Below, piece by piece: positions 32,886 through 45,356 of a stretch of DNA of 64,000 nt. The stretch comes from Neisseria dentiae (GTDB taxonomy: Bacteria > Pseudomonadota > Gammaproteobacteria > Burkholderiales > Neisseriaceae): NCBI RefSeq assembly GCF_014055005.1, contig NZ_CP059570.1, positions 2,356,001 to 2,420,000 of the forward strand. The letters are read 5' to 3'. A model generated the notes under the pieces. That model made no database searches and was not told where the DNA came from. It was given only the letters and a program-made list of their open reading frames with translations. Position 1 is the first letter of the stretch, and each line of letters begins with the position of its first letter. The position numbers were made by a program, and so were the translations under genes.

Positions 32886-33998
32886 TCACAGTGAAATATC
32901 GATATCGAACACATCGGCGATTTCTTCGCCTATGCTGTGCGGATCATTCTGTGCCTGATTAACCAGGTTTTGCGGATCATCATACAAATCCACCTGCAAC
33001 GATGCCGACTGATACCGATAAAGCCTGACCGCCGCCCACGGGTGCAGCAGGCCGAGGGTGAACACCATGGCAACATAGTTGGTGAATTTAATCCACGCAT
33101 ATTTTATCGGAGACAAATCGGTGGAAATACGGCTGTTACCCACTTGCACATTCTGCCAGGTGGCGCGGAACAGATAGGCTTGTGTCAGCGGCACAAACAA
33201 ACCTATCATTAAAATATAAAGTGCCGCAGCAGCCGCTACAAACAAACCGCCCACCACCTCCGGACGCCCGGGGGTTTGCAACATCATACCCAATATCATA
33301 ACCACAAATCCGGCCAGCAGTATCCATAAATAAGGCTTCAACACCGCGCCGTAAAAATCGGCCCAACCCGATTGCAATTCAAACTTCAAACCGCCGATAT
33401 GCAGATGGTTGATTTGATAAGATTTAAACCAATACAGCGCCACCGGATAGAGCAAGCCGAAACTCAAAAGCGTAACCAACAGGCATTTGGCAAACAGCCA
33501 ATAAGTCTGCCCTTGGGAAGCAGAAAAATAAAAGCGGCTGTTGCCGTATTTACTGTTTCTGGCGCGGAAACGCATAGTAGAGCGCACCAGCCACGGCACG
33601 GCAACCAATGCCACTCCCCATACCGCCAGCGCATAAGCCGGATCCAACTCTGACAACACCGAAAACGCCGCAAACAGCACCACGGCAATCAGCCGCCCGA
33701 TTAAAATCCGCGAGGGCAGAGCCGTAAAATCGAATTGATCGCCACCCAACCGGGTATTACCGTAAAAATAGCGCAAACGGCGTACTTTCGCCCACGGCGC
33801 ATAAATGCCTAAGGTGATGATAGTTAAGAAAATATTAACAATCCAAATGTTGAAATATTCTCCGGCGTTACCGTGAAACCCAAAACGCCATTGCTGCCCT
33901 TGCTCTATGTGGGTAGCCGGCACTGCTACTTCGGCGTTTTCTTGCACGGCCAAGCTGCTTTCATCATATCGGTTTTCCTGCTCAGATAAACTGCTCAT
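32886..33998 (-). CDS. YjgN family (DUF898) membrane protein
   Basis: A 370-residue polytopic protein with six or more membrane segments. The family repeat is seen as YFNIWIVNIFLTIITLGIYAPWAKVRRLRYFYGNT (48-82) and again in part as YVAMVFTLGLLHPWAAVRLYRY. The function of YjgN proteins is not known. It is co-transcribed with the M48 peptidase gene, a pairing I recall in other proteobacteria. An uptake-sequence hairpin lies upstream. Confidence 0.85.
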   Translation of the reverse strand: MSSLSEQENRYDESSLAVQENAEVAVPATHIEQGQQWRFGFHGNAGEYFNIWIVNIFLTIITLGIYAPWAKVRRLRYFYGNTRLGGDQFDFTALPSRILIGRLIAVVLFAAFSVLSELDPAYALAVWGVALVAVPWLVRSTMRFRARNSKYGNSRFYFSASQGQTYWLFAKCLLVTLLSFGLLYPVALYWFKSYQINHLHIGGLKFELQSGWADFYGAVLKPYLWILLAGFVVMILGMMLQTPGRPEVVGGLFVAAAAALYILMIGLFVPLTQAYLFRATWQNVQVGNSRISTDLSPIKYAWIKFTNYVAMVFTLGLLHPWAAVRLYRYQSASLQVDLYDDPQNLVNQAQNDPHSIGEEIADVFDIDISL

Positions 33999-34364
33999 CC
34001 TTAAGTTTCCCTTTTAACATTAACGAATCAACAGCCGAATTATATTCAGGCCGTCTGAAAAATACAAAATGCATTTTTCAGACGGCCTGCTTTTTGAAAG
34101 GAGCTGTCATTTAGATAACTGGATAATGGATCACAAAGTATTTTCTATATCGAGATCTTTGCAAAAATACCTAACCGCCTCTACTTAAAGATTCATTGGT
34201 TCCAATCCAAGCAACTATCGCTATTTCATTTTCTGAACAGCTGTATCTTTAATTTCTTAAAATCCCATATATTTTTATCGGAATCAAACAGATTAATTGT
34301 ATTACCCCGTTCATATTCCCCCGTAAATACTTTAAACTGCGTTTTTTTACGCCTGCTCTGAAAT
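33999..34364. other. Intergenic region with hairpin and possible gene remnant
   Basis: Contains an inverted uptake-sequence pair at 34047-34089, a solitary GAGATCTTTGCAAAA repeat near 34151, and an AT-rich stretch. On the minus strand, 34226-34355 reads as a protein-like C-terminus (about 43 codons ending KKLKIQLFRK) with no start of its own; this may be a gene remnant. Confidence 0.4.
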
Positions 34365-34859
34365 ATGAACCGCTTACTGACCCCGTTACCGATATGGCTG
34401 GTATTGGCCGATATGGCATACACTTTTGTCATCAATATCCTGCAAAGCTTCAACCTGAGCCAATCCCAATTACCGAAAGACGGGCTGCCCGTTTCTCCCG
34501 ATATTGCTTTCAGCGGTCTCCAAGTTGCAGCAAACGGCGGTATGGTGCTAATTATCGGTTTCGGCTTGTGGACTTTGCTGAAACTCAACCGCAGCGTGTT
34601 GCAGCAGCAAATTCTGCCCATCGGCGTTTTCCGCACACTCGGCCTGGTGGCTGTGCTCGCTTTCAGCATACCGTCTCTTTGGCAATGGGCATGGGCTTTA
34701 ATCAAACTGGCAGGCGTCCATAATACCATTGCATTCGGTTCGCCCCGATACCTGATCATTGCCATCTGCCAACCTCTCGTTGCCTGCCTATGCCTATACC
34801 GTTTAACCGGCTGGTACCGGCTGCATAAGCATACGGCTGCCACAACACCTGCCGAATAG
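34365..34859 (+). CDS. Small membrane protein of unknown function
   Basis: A 164-residue protein with four predicted membrane segments (about 8-27, 52-72, 83-105 and 126-146) and short loops. No family recognised. The plus-strand reading is preferred over the overlapping minus-strand frame because its hydrophobic periodicity is regular. The start has no convincing ribosome site. It is followed by an uptake-sequence hairpin at 34895-34928. Confidence 0.55.
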   Translation: MNRLLTPLPIWLVLADMAYTFVINILQSFNLSQSQLPKDGLPVSPDIAFSGLQVAANGGMVLIIGFGLWTLLKLNRSVLQQQILPIGVFRTLGLVAVLAFSIPSLWQWAWALIKLAGVHNTIAFGSPRYLIIAICQPLVACLCLYRLTGWYRLHKHTAATTPAE

Positions 34860-34935
34860 CACAACACGATATTCAAGAAACCAGCCCTGCAATTAGGCCG
34901 TCTGAAATAGATTCATTTCAGACGGCCTTTGCATC

Positions 34936-35052
34936 TATAGTGGATTAAAATAAGAATGCCGAAGTAGGGTAAAACGATTCTTTAGCATATCGCCCAATTG
35001 CAAGTTTGAATGCAGTTATTTCATTTCGGAGTTTTTATTTGAATTCACTATA
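34936..35052 (+). mobile_element. 117-bp Correia-ended MITE, copy 2
   Basis: Identical by eye to the copies at 6026-6142 and 62749-62865, bounded by TATAGTGGATT and AATTCACTATA. It lies between the small membrane protein gene and comE, only 30 bp beyond the comE stop. Confidence 0.85.
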
Positions 35053-35082
35053 CTTGCCCTGCACAGCCTGCCGGCAGCTTCA

Positions 35083-35388
35083 CTACTTACCGGCCGGTTT
35101 TTTCACCGCGGGCTGCGCCTTCTTCGCCGCCCCGGCCCCCACCGTCGCCTCCTCACGCAGCTTCGCCAGTATCCCCGCGCCTATCCCCTTCACGTTCTGC
35201 AAATCGTCCACGCTCTTGAACGGCCCGTTCTGCTCACGGTACGCCACGATCGCCGCCGCCTTCGACGGCCCTATCCCCGGCAGCGCCTTCAGCTCCTCCG
35301 CCGTCGCGGTGTTGATGTTCACCGCCGCCAGCAGCAGCGGTGCCGCCAGTGCCGCCAGGGCACCGAAGAGATAATGTTTCAGTTTCAT
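35083..35388 (-). CDS. comE: ComE/ComEA-type DNA-binding competence protein
   Basis: A 101-residue periplasmic protein: a signal peptide (about 1-22, ending LLLAA), then a single helix-hairpin-helix DNA-binding domain (VNINTATAEELKALPGIGPSKAAAIVAYREQNGPFKSVDDL), then a Lys/Ala/Pro tail. It binds incoming DNA and pulls it through the outer membrane during transformation. In gonococci comE exists in several copies, each beside an rRNA operon. Here too it lies directly downstream of 5S rRNA, so other copies are likely elsewhere in the genome. Confidence 0.93.
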   Translation of the reverse strand: MKLKHYLFGALAALAAPLLLAAVNINTATAEELKALPGIGPSKAAAIVAYREQNGPFKSVDDLQNVKGIGAGILAKLREEATVGAGAAKKAQPAVKKPAGK

Positions 35389-35544
35389 GCTTTTCCTCCG
35401 TAATGAATGTCTCTAAACCGTGCCGGTCTTTTCCGGCACGCCGTCTATCATAAGCGATGACTGCCGCTTTTCAAACACTTCCACCCCCTCAATTAATAAC
35501 TATGGTAACCGTTGTCGCCGCCCGGCAACACTTCCCATGGAACA

Positions 35545-35572
35545 AGCCCCCGATACTTCCGTACCGGGGGCT
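35545..35572 (-). terminator. rRNA operon terminator hairpin
   Basis: AGCCCCCGGTA and TATCGGGGGCT (minus strand) form a strong stem 11 bp after the 5S 3' end. The T-run after it is short. Confidence 0.65.
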
Positions 35573-35582
35573 CTGAATGGGT

Positions 35583-35696
35583 GTCTGGCAGTGACCTACT
35601 TTCACATGGGTATCCACACTATCATCGGCGCTGGGTCGTTTCACGGTCCTGTTCGGGATGGGAAGGCGTGGGACCAACCCGCTATGGCCGCCAGAC
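35583..35696 (-). rRNA. rrf: 5S ribosomal RNA
   Basis: About 114 nt. The 5' GTCTGGCGGCCATAGC and 3' GTCACTGCCAGAC pair as the 5S terminal helix, and the conserved CCCATCCCGAACAG loop is present. The ends are approximate by a base or two. Confidence 0.95.
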
Positions 35697-35844
35697 TTAA
35701 ACTGTACAAATCGGTAAGCCGTTACGGAGCTTTTGCTCCGCTTATTTATTCTTTAATCAACTTTTCGGTGACGAAGTATCTTCATCAGTAAGCTTTCTCT
35801 TTGATGCTTTGTTTACGTTTCCGTCCAAAGTCCTTCAAATGATA

Positions 35845-38735
<2,891 letters not shown>

Positions 38736-38986
38736 TGAAGAACCTTCTGACTTCGCTAACCCAACCGTTGACTAGCCGGCTAGCTTAGATTCCCTAATCT
38801 GATAAAGCTTACTGCTTTGTTGTGTACCGTATCCCGCCTTTTGTCTTTCAGGATACGGTCGATACAATCATCACCCAAATACTGTGGCCGGATTCTTTTC
38901 AGACGGCTTCAACCGCCTGCGGGCCGCGCTTTGACGCTTCCCAATCCGACCAACATTGTCTTTGTTTGTTGATTTCGGCTTTCCAA

Positions 38987-39000
38987 TTTGTTAAAGATCG
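38987..39000 (-). promoter_or_regulatory. boxA-like antitermination site before 23S rRNA
   Basis: On the minus strand CGATCTTTAACAAA resembles boxA (TGCTCTTTAACA), in the tRNA-Ala/23S spacer (38741-39080). That spacer otherwise holds only one imperfect uptake sequence. Confidence 0.6.
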
Positions 39001-39080
39001 ATGCGTTATTCGGAATGCTTTATTCCTAACGGCGCAAATCAAAGCAAACTCTTCAATTCGCTTTCATTTGCAGCGTTTTT

Positions 39081-39156
39081 TGGTGGAGGCAAACGGGATC
39101 GAACCGATGACCCCCTGCTTGCAAAGCAGGTGCTCTACCAACTGAGCTATGCCCCC
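39081..39156 (-). tRNA. tRNA-Ala (TGC)
   Basis: A 76-nt cloverleaf with CCA, anticodon loop TTTGCAA, in the 16S-23S spacer as in most bacterial rRNA operons. Confidence 0.96.
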
Positions 39157-39161
39157 AATCT

Positions 39162-39238
<77 letters not shown>

Positions 39239-39350
39239 AGGTCGTGCCTCGAACAACAAATGTCTCCATCCGCCATCCGAAACCCTTGCCCGCATCTTCG
39301 TCTCACAGTTTACCGATAAGTGTGAATGCCCAAGCACCCCTTCTTTTCTC

Positions 39351-40893
<1,543 letters not shown>

Positions 40894-41020
40894 CAATCTC
40901 TAACTTTTAACTTCTGGTCTGCTTCAAAGAAACCGACAAAGAATAGATATATCTACATCTTGTCTGTTTTTTGTCGCAGTGTGAGGCACTAAGGCACTCA
41001 CACTTATCGGTAATCTGTGT

Positions 41021-41032
41021 TGTTAAAGAGCG
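41021..41032 (-). promoter_or_regulatory. boxA antitermination site of the rRNA leader
   Basis: CGCTCTTTAACA on the minus strand, between the promoter and 16S, matches the boxA consensus bound by NusB/S10. Confidence 0.75.
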
Positions 41033-41063
41033 TTTCCTGCCGCCGAAGCAGCGAAGAAGGCGA

Positions 41064-41093
41064 ACTATACACAACCAACAACAAAACAGTCAA
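41064..41093 (-). promoter_or_regulatory. rRNA operon promoter
   Basis: On the minus strand TTGACT (41093-41088) and TATAGT (41069-41064) are spaced by 18 bp, followed by the GC-rich discriminator CGCC expected for a stringently controlled rRNA promoter. AT-rich DNA upstream could be an UP element. Confidence 0.8.
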
Positions 41094-41219
41094 CACAAAA
41101 ACCGAAAAATCCCACAACAAAAACAACAACCGACTGTTTCACAACAATATTTAATTCAACGCAAACAATAAGCCGCCTGAAAATGGTTTCAGACGGCCTG
41201 ATATGCTTGGTGCTGTGTA

Positions 41220-41636
41220 TTAATCAGCGAACTGTTTTTTCAGTTGTTCGCGGCGCTCTTGGGCTTCTACCGACAGGGTGGCGGTGGGACGGGCCAGCAG
41301 GCGTTTGAGGCCGATGGGTTCGCCAGTGTCTTGGCAGAATCCGTAGTCGCCTTCGTCGATGCTGCGGATGGAGGCTTGGATTTTGCTCAGCAGTTTGCGC
41401 TCGCGGTCACGGGTGCGCAGCTCGAGAGCGTATTCTTCTTCTTGCGTGGCGCGGTCGGCGGGATCGGGGGCGGACTCGTGCTCTTGCAGGTGGCCGGTGG
41501 TGGCATTGGCGTTTTCGATGAGTTCGTCTTGCAGTTTAACCAGCAAGTCGCGGAAAAATGCCAGCTGGTCGGCATTCATGTAGTCGTCTTCGGGGCCGTT
41601 CCAGTTGAGGATGTCTTGTTCGGTCAGTTTTGTCAT
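41220..41636 (-). CDS. dksA: RNA polymerase-binding transcription factor DksA
   Basis: A 138-residue protein with a long coiled coil bearing the acidic tip motif DPADRA (about 57-62), which enters the RNA polymerase secondary channel, and a C-terminal globular part. Only one cysteine remains where classical DksA has a four-cysteine zinc site (YGFCQDTGEPIG...ARPTATLS), so it is of the zinc-free type known in several bacteria. It mediates the stringent response with ppGpp, including on rRNA promoters such as the one just upstream. Confidence 0.95.
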   Translation of the reverse strand: MTKLTEQDILNWNGPEDDYMNADQLAFFRDLLVKLQDELIENANATTGHLQEHESAPDPADRATQEEEYALELRTRDRERKLLSKIQASIRSIDEGDYGFCQDTGEPIGLKRLLARPTATLSVEAQERREQLKKQFAD

Positions 41637-41842
41637 GATGGTTCTTTCTTTCCCGGTTGCTTGAATGACTTTAGCGGTTAAAGTCGCCCGTTGCGGCTTG
41701 TTATTGATTTTTCGGAAAATCGGCCTATTCGGCTTAGGCAGTCATCATAACATGGTTTTTTGTTTATGCTGCGCTTTTGCCCGCCGCTGTGTTATTTCTT
41801 GGTGTTCAGACGGCCTGTTTGGGGAGCTAACTTTTTGATAAA

Positions 41843-42400
41843 TCAATTCAACAGCCATAAATTCAGCCTGGCGGTCAACTGTGGCAGGATTGCACTCAGC
41901 CAAAACCACAGCATCAGGGCCAATACGCTACCTGAAAAGTCGTAACGCCTGAATTTTAGAAAGACAAACGGTCGTGATAATGGTTCAAACACTTTATGCA
42001 AAGATGCTTGTAAAGAAGAGTATGGATTTTTAAAACTCAGCACCATTCTTAACACCAGCCCCAACAGCAGCACATAGGCGGTGGCTTTCAAAATGCCCAA
42101 CACGGCGAAGAACAGGTTGGCGGCAATGATTTTGGCGCCGAACCCGCCGGGCAGGACAATCAGTGAGGCCAATGTGTAGGCTGCATAATAGAGCAGCACG
42201 GCGGCCAATACACAGGCGGTATCCCAGCGGCCCAGTGGCGGGGCGGCTTTGCGCAGGGGTTTGACCAGCCAATCGGTGGTTTGGGTGCAAAACTGCGCCA
42301 GCGGGTGGCTGTAATCGAGCTTGGCCCATTGCAGCAGGCAACGCGACAAACACACTATGGCGAGGCCGTCGGCCAGCAGGATCAGCATTTGGGCAATCAT
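41843..42400 (-). CDS. YggT family membrane protein
   Basis: The start is at 42400, two bases beyond the proC stop (185 residues). A longer upstream frame is out of phase with proC and is not real. Two YggT repeats are present, each with paired membrane segments; the typical ending is ISNPYxxL...P-x-R-P-like, here KNPYSSLQASLHKVFEPLSRPFVF. The role is unclear; in other bacteria it is linked to osmotic tolerance and envelope assembly. It is the last gene of yggS-proC-yggT. Confidence 0.88.
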   Translation of the reverse strand: MIAQMLILLADGLAIVCLSRCLLQWAKLDYSHPLAQFCTQTTDWLVKPLRKAAPPLGRWDTACVLAAVLLYYAAYTLASLIVLPGGFGAKIIAANLFFAVLGILKATAYVLLLGLVLRMVLSFKNPYSSLQASLHKVFEPLSRPFVFLKFRRYDFSGSVLALMLWFWLSAILPQLTARLNLWLLN

Positions 42401-42402
42401 GT

Positions 42403-43200
42403 TCAGACGGCCTCGAACTGTTGCGCCATTTCCTGCGAACGCGCCACGCAGGCGTTGACGCCGGCTTCGATGGCTTCGGGCAGCCGGTGTGCGTTGAAGG
42501 CTTCGACGGCGGCAAAGGTGGTGCCGCCTTTCGAGGTAACGTTTTGCTGCAAGGTGCTGAAATCTTCGCCGCTTGATTCGGCGAGTGCCGCTGCGCCTTT
42601 GAAGGTGGCTAGGCTGAGGCTGCGGGCGGTTTTTTCGTCGAAACCCTGCTGCACGGCGGCGGCCTGCAAGGCGTTCATCAGGTAAAACACATAGGCGGGG
42701 CCGCTGCCGGTGATGCCGGTGATGGCGTGCATTTGCGCTTCGTTTTCCAGCCACACTGTTTCGCCCACCGCCGCCATTATGTTTTGGGCGAGACGTTTGT
42801 CGGCTTCATCGGCGCCGTCGGCGGCAAACAGGCCGGAAACGCCCAAACCGACCTTGCTGGGCGTGTTCGGCATTACCCGCACGATGCGGCGGGTGCCGCC
42901 CAGCCAGCGGCTTAAGGTATCGATGCTTAAACCGGCGGCCACCGACAACACCAGCGCACCGCTGGTTTGCAAACCTGCACAGGCGGCCTGCATGTCCTGC
43001 GGTTTGACCGCCAGCACCAACACATCGTCTGCACTGAGGCCGGGCAGCTTTTCCGATACCTGCACGCCCAACTCACGCGCCAACCGTTCGCGTTTTCCGG
43101 CTCCGCGGTTGGCGATGTGGACGTGATAACCGCCCTGTTTCACCAAACCGCCCGCTATGGCTTCGGCCATATTGCCGCCGCCTAAAAAATAGATAGTCAT
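42403..43200 (-). CDS. proC: Pyrroline-5-carboxylate reductase
   Basis: A 265-residue enzyme for the last step of proline synthesis. The start at 43200 gives MTIYFLGGGNMAEAIAGGLV with the NAD(P)-binding loop at the N-terminus. RIVRVMPNTPSKVGLGVSGL and ITGITGSGPAYVFYLMNAL are the family signatures. The longer frame upstream crosses an uptake-sequence hairpin and is rejected. Confidence 0.96.
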   Translation of the reverse strand: MTIYFLGGGNMAEAIAGGLVKQGGYHVHIANRGAGKRERLARELGVQVSEKLPGLSADDVLVLAVKPQDMQAACAGLQTSGALVLSVAAGLSIDTLSRWLGGTRRIVRVMPNTPSKVGLGVSGLFAADGADEADKRLAQNIMAAVGETVWLENEAQMHAITGITGSGPAYVFYLMNALQAAAVQQGFDEKTARSLSLATFKGAAALAESSGEDFSTLQQNVTSKGGTTFAAVEAFNAHRLPEAIEAGVNACVARSQEMAQQFEAV

Positions 43201-43236
43201 GGTTTTGCTTTCTGCGAATGGACAGATAGCCCGGCA

Positions 43237-43264
43237 GGCCGTCTGAAAAGGTTTCAGACGGCCT
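43237..43264 (-). terminator. Inverted uptake-sequence hairpin between yggS and proC
   Basis: CAGGCCGTCTGAAAA pairs with TTTCAGACGGCCT directly after the yggS stop. It may reduce read-through into proC. Confidence 0.5.
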
Positions 43265-43273
43265 CGGCATCCG

Positions 43274-43966
43274 TTAACCGTAGTTGCGCCTGCCGAAAAC
43301 CGCGCTGCCCACACGCACATGGGTGGCGCCGCATTCGACGGCAATATCCATATCGGCCGACATCCCCATTGAGAGCACGTCGGCCGCCACGCCCGCTGCG
43401 TTTAAGTCGGCCAGCAGCTGCTGCATCTTGCCGAACTGCTGCCGCAGTTGCTCTTCGCTGCTGCCCTCTTTGGCCACGCACATCAGGCCGCGCACGGTTA
43501 GGTTGGGCAGCTTCGCCGCTTCGCAGGCCAGCGCCACGGCTTCTTCGGGCGCCACGCCGTGTTTGTTCGGCTCGGCGGCGATGTTCACTTCGATACACAC
43601 CTGCAAAGGCGGCATTTCAGGCGGCCTTTGCGCGCTCAACCGTTGGGCGGTTTTCAGACGGCCTATGGTGTGCACCCAATGGGCGCGTTCGGCCACATAT
43701 TTGGTTTTGTTCGACTGCACATCGCCGATGATGTGCCACACGATGCCGGGCAAATCGGCCAGCCGCCCGGTTTTTTCATACCATTCCTGAATATAGTTTT
43801 CGCCGAAATCGCGGCAGCCCACGGCATAGACTTCGCGGATGTCGGCGGCGGGAAAGGTTTTGCCCACCGCCACCAGCTTCACGCTGCCCGCGCTGCGGTG
43901 TGCGGCGGCTTCGGCTTGGCCGATTCGGGCCAGCACGTTGCGGTAATTTTGTTGCAGGCTTGTCAT
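43274..43966 (-). CDS. PLP homeostasis protein YggS (PLPBP)
   Basis: A 230-residue alanine-racemase-like TIM barrel that binds pyridoxal phosphate and balances vitamin B6 pools. Visible are the PLP lysine in VKLVAVGKTFP (K near 32), GENYIQEW, WHIIGDVQSNK and GMSADMDIAVECGATHVRVGSAVFG. The start at 43966 (MTSLQQNY) has GGAAAG upstream. Divergent from pilT. Confidence 0.95.
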   Translation of the reverse strand: MTSLQQNYRNVLARIGQAEAAAHRSAGSVKLVAVGKTFPAADIREVYAVGCRDFGENYIQEWYEKTGRLADLPGIVWHIIGDVQSNKTKYVAERAHWVHTIGRLKTAQRLSAQRPPEMPPLQVCIEVNIAAEPNKHGVAPEEAVALACEAAKLPNLTVRGLMCVAKEGSSEEQLRQQFGKMQQLLADLNAAGVAADVLSMGMSADMDIAVECGATHVRVGSAVFGRRNYG

Positions 43967-44133
43967 GATTCTTTCCGTTTTTGGCACGTTAGCAAAAATA
44001 ATTAAAAATTTACTTGGTTTAACACGGTTTATCTATTTAAAATAATGCGCCGACATGGATTGATTCCCGGCCGCCGCCAAACCGAACGGCGGCCGTCTGA
44101 AAAATTTTAACTTAAAAAGCAAGGCTACACATT

Positions 44134-45174
44134 ATGCAGATTACCGACTTACTCGCCTTCGGCGTGAAAAACAAAGCGTCCGACCTTCACTTAAGCTCCG
44201 AGCTGCCGCCGATGATCCGCGTGCACGGCGACGTGCGCCGCATCAACCTGCCCGAAATGACCAACGAAGAAGTGGGCAATATGATTACTTCGGTGATGAA
44301 CGACTATCAGCGCAAAGTGTACCAGCAAAACCTCGAAGTGGATTTTTCGTTCGAGCTGCCCAATGTGGCGCGCTTCCGTGTGAACGCATTCATGACCAAC
44401 CGCGGCCCGGCGGCGGTGTTCCGTACCATTCCCAGCACCGTGCTCACGCTGGAAGACCTCAAAGCCCCGCGCATTTTCCAGAAAATCGCCGACAACCCGC
44501 GCGGCCTCGTGCTGGTAACCGGCCCCACCGGCTCGGGTAAATCGACCACGCTGGCGGCGATGATCAACTACATCAACGAAACCCAGCCCGCCCACATCCT
44601 CACCATCGAAGACCCGATCGAGTTTGTGCACCAAAGCAAAAAAGCGCTGATCAACCAGCGCGAACTGCACCAACACACCCACAGCTTCGCCAACGCGCTC
44701 AAATCGGCGCTGCGCGAAGACCCCGACGTGATTCTGGTGGGCGAGATGCGCGACCCCGAAACCATCGGCCTCGCGCTCACCGCCGCCGAAACCGGCCACT
44801 TGGTGTTCGGCACCCTGCACACCACCGGCGCGGCCAAAACGGTTGACCGTATCGTCGACGTGTTCCCCGCCGGCGAAAAAGAAATGGTACGCTCGATGCT
44901 GTCGGAATCGCTGCGCGCCGTGATTTCGCAAACCCTGCTGAAAACCCGCGACGGCAACGGCCGCGTGGCCGCGCACGAAATCCTGGTGTCCACCGCCGCC
45001 GTGCGCAACCTGATCCGCGAAAACAAAATCGCCCAAATCAACTCCGCGCTGCAAACCGGCCAGGCGCACGGCATGCAAACGCTCGACCAAGCCCTGCAAA
45101 ACCTCGTGCGCCAAGGCGTTATCAGCCCCGAAGTGGCGCGCAGCAAAGCACAAAGCGCCGATATGATTGTTTGA
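44134..45174 (+). CDS. pilT: Type IV pilus retraction ATPase PilT
   Basis: A hexameric ATPase of 346 residues that powers pilus retraction, twitching and DNA uptake. Visible are the Walker A GPTGSGKST (130-138), an Asp box, the Walker B segment DVILVGEMRD, HLVFGTLHTT with the His box, and AIRA-like C-terminal sequence (AAVRNLIRENK). It is separated from pilU by a Correia element. Confidence 0.97.
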   Translation: MQITDLLAFGVKNKASDLHLSSELPPMIRVHGDVRRINLPEMTNEEVGNMITSVMNDYQRKVYQQNLEVDFSFELPNVARFRVNAFMTNRGPAAVFRTIPSTVLTLEDLKAPRIFQKIADNPRGLVLVTGPTGSGKSTTLAAMINYINETQPAHILTIEDPIEFVHQSKKALINQRELHQHTHSFANALKSALREDPDVILVGEMRDPETIGLALTAAETGHLVFGTLHTTGAAKTVDRIVDVFPAGEKEMVRSMLSESLRAVISQTLLKTRDGNGRVAAHEILVSTAAVRNLIRENKIAQINSALQTGQAHGMQTLDQALQNLVRQGVISPEVARSKAQSADMIV

Positions 45175-45197
45175 TTCTTTCAGACGGCCGCAGCCTT

Positions 45198-45300
45198 TAT
45201 AGTGAATCCACTTACTCCGTTACGGCGTTGCTGCGCCTTGCCGTACTACCGTACTGTCTTCGGCTTGCTGCCTTGTACCGAAGTAAGTGGATTCACTATA
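45198..45300. mobile_element. Correia repeat enclosed element (CREE)
   Basis: 103 bp with TATAGTGAATCCACTTAC and its near-perfect complement at the ends. The interior carries the Correia core (minus strand: AGACAGTACGGTAGTACGG, then AAGGCGCAGCAACGCCGTA). Length and core match the short class of CREE. These elements can carry promoters, IHF sites and RNase III cleavage sites, so pilU expression may depend on it. Confidence 0.88.
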
Positions 45301-45356
45301 CAAAACAAACAGGCCGTCTGAAAAACCGATACCGAAAAACCGTCAGGGAAAACACC

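Noticed and set aside
34226..34876. 216-codon minus-strand frame overlapping the small membrane protein gene
   Set aside because: Most of it has no protein-like character. Only the last 43 codons outside the plus-strand gene look coding; these are listed as a possible remnant.
41843..42754. 303-codon frame ending as YggT
   Set aside because: The upstream part runs out of phase through proC and is Arg/His-rich. The real start is at 42400.
45171..45356. N-terminal extension of PilU from 45171
   Set aside because: It reads through the Correia element and an uptake sequence; the ATG at 45357 has a good ribosome site.
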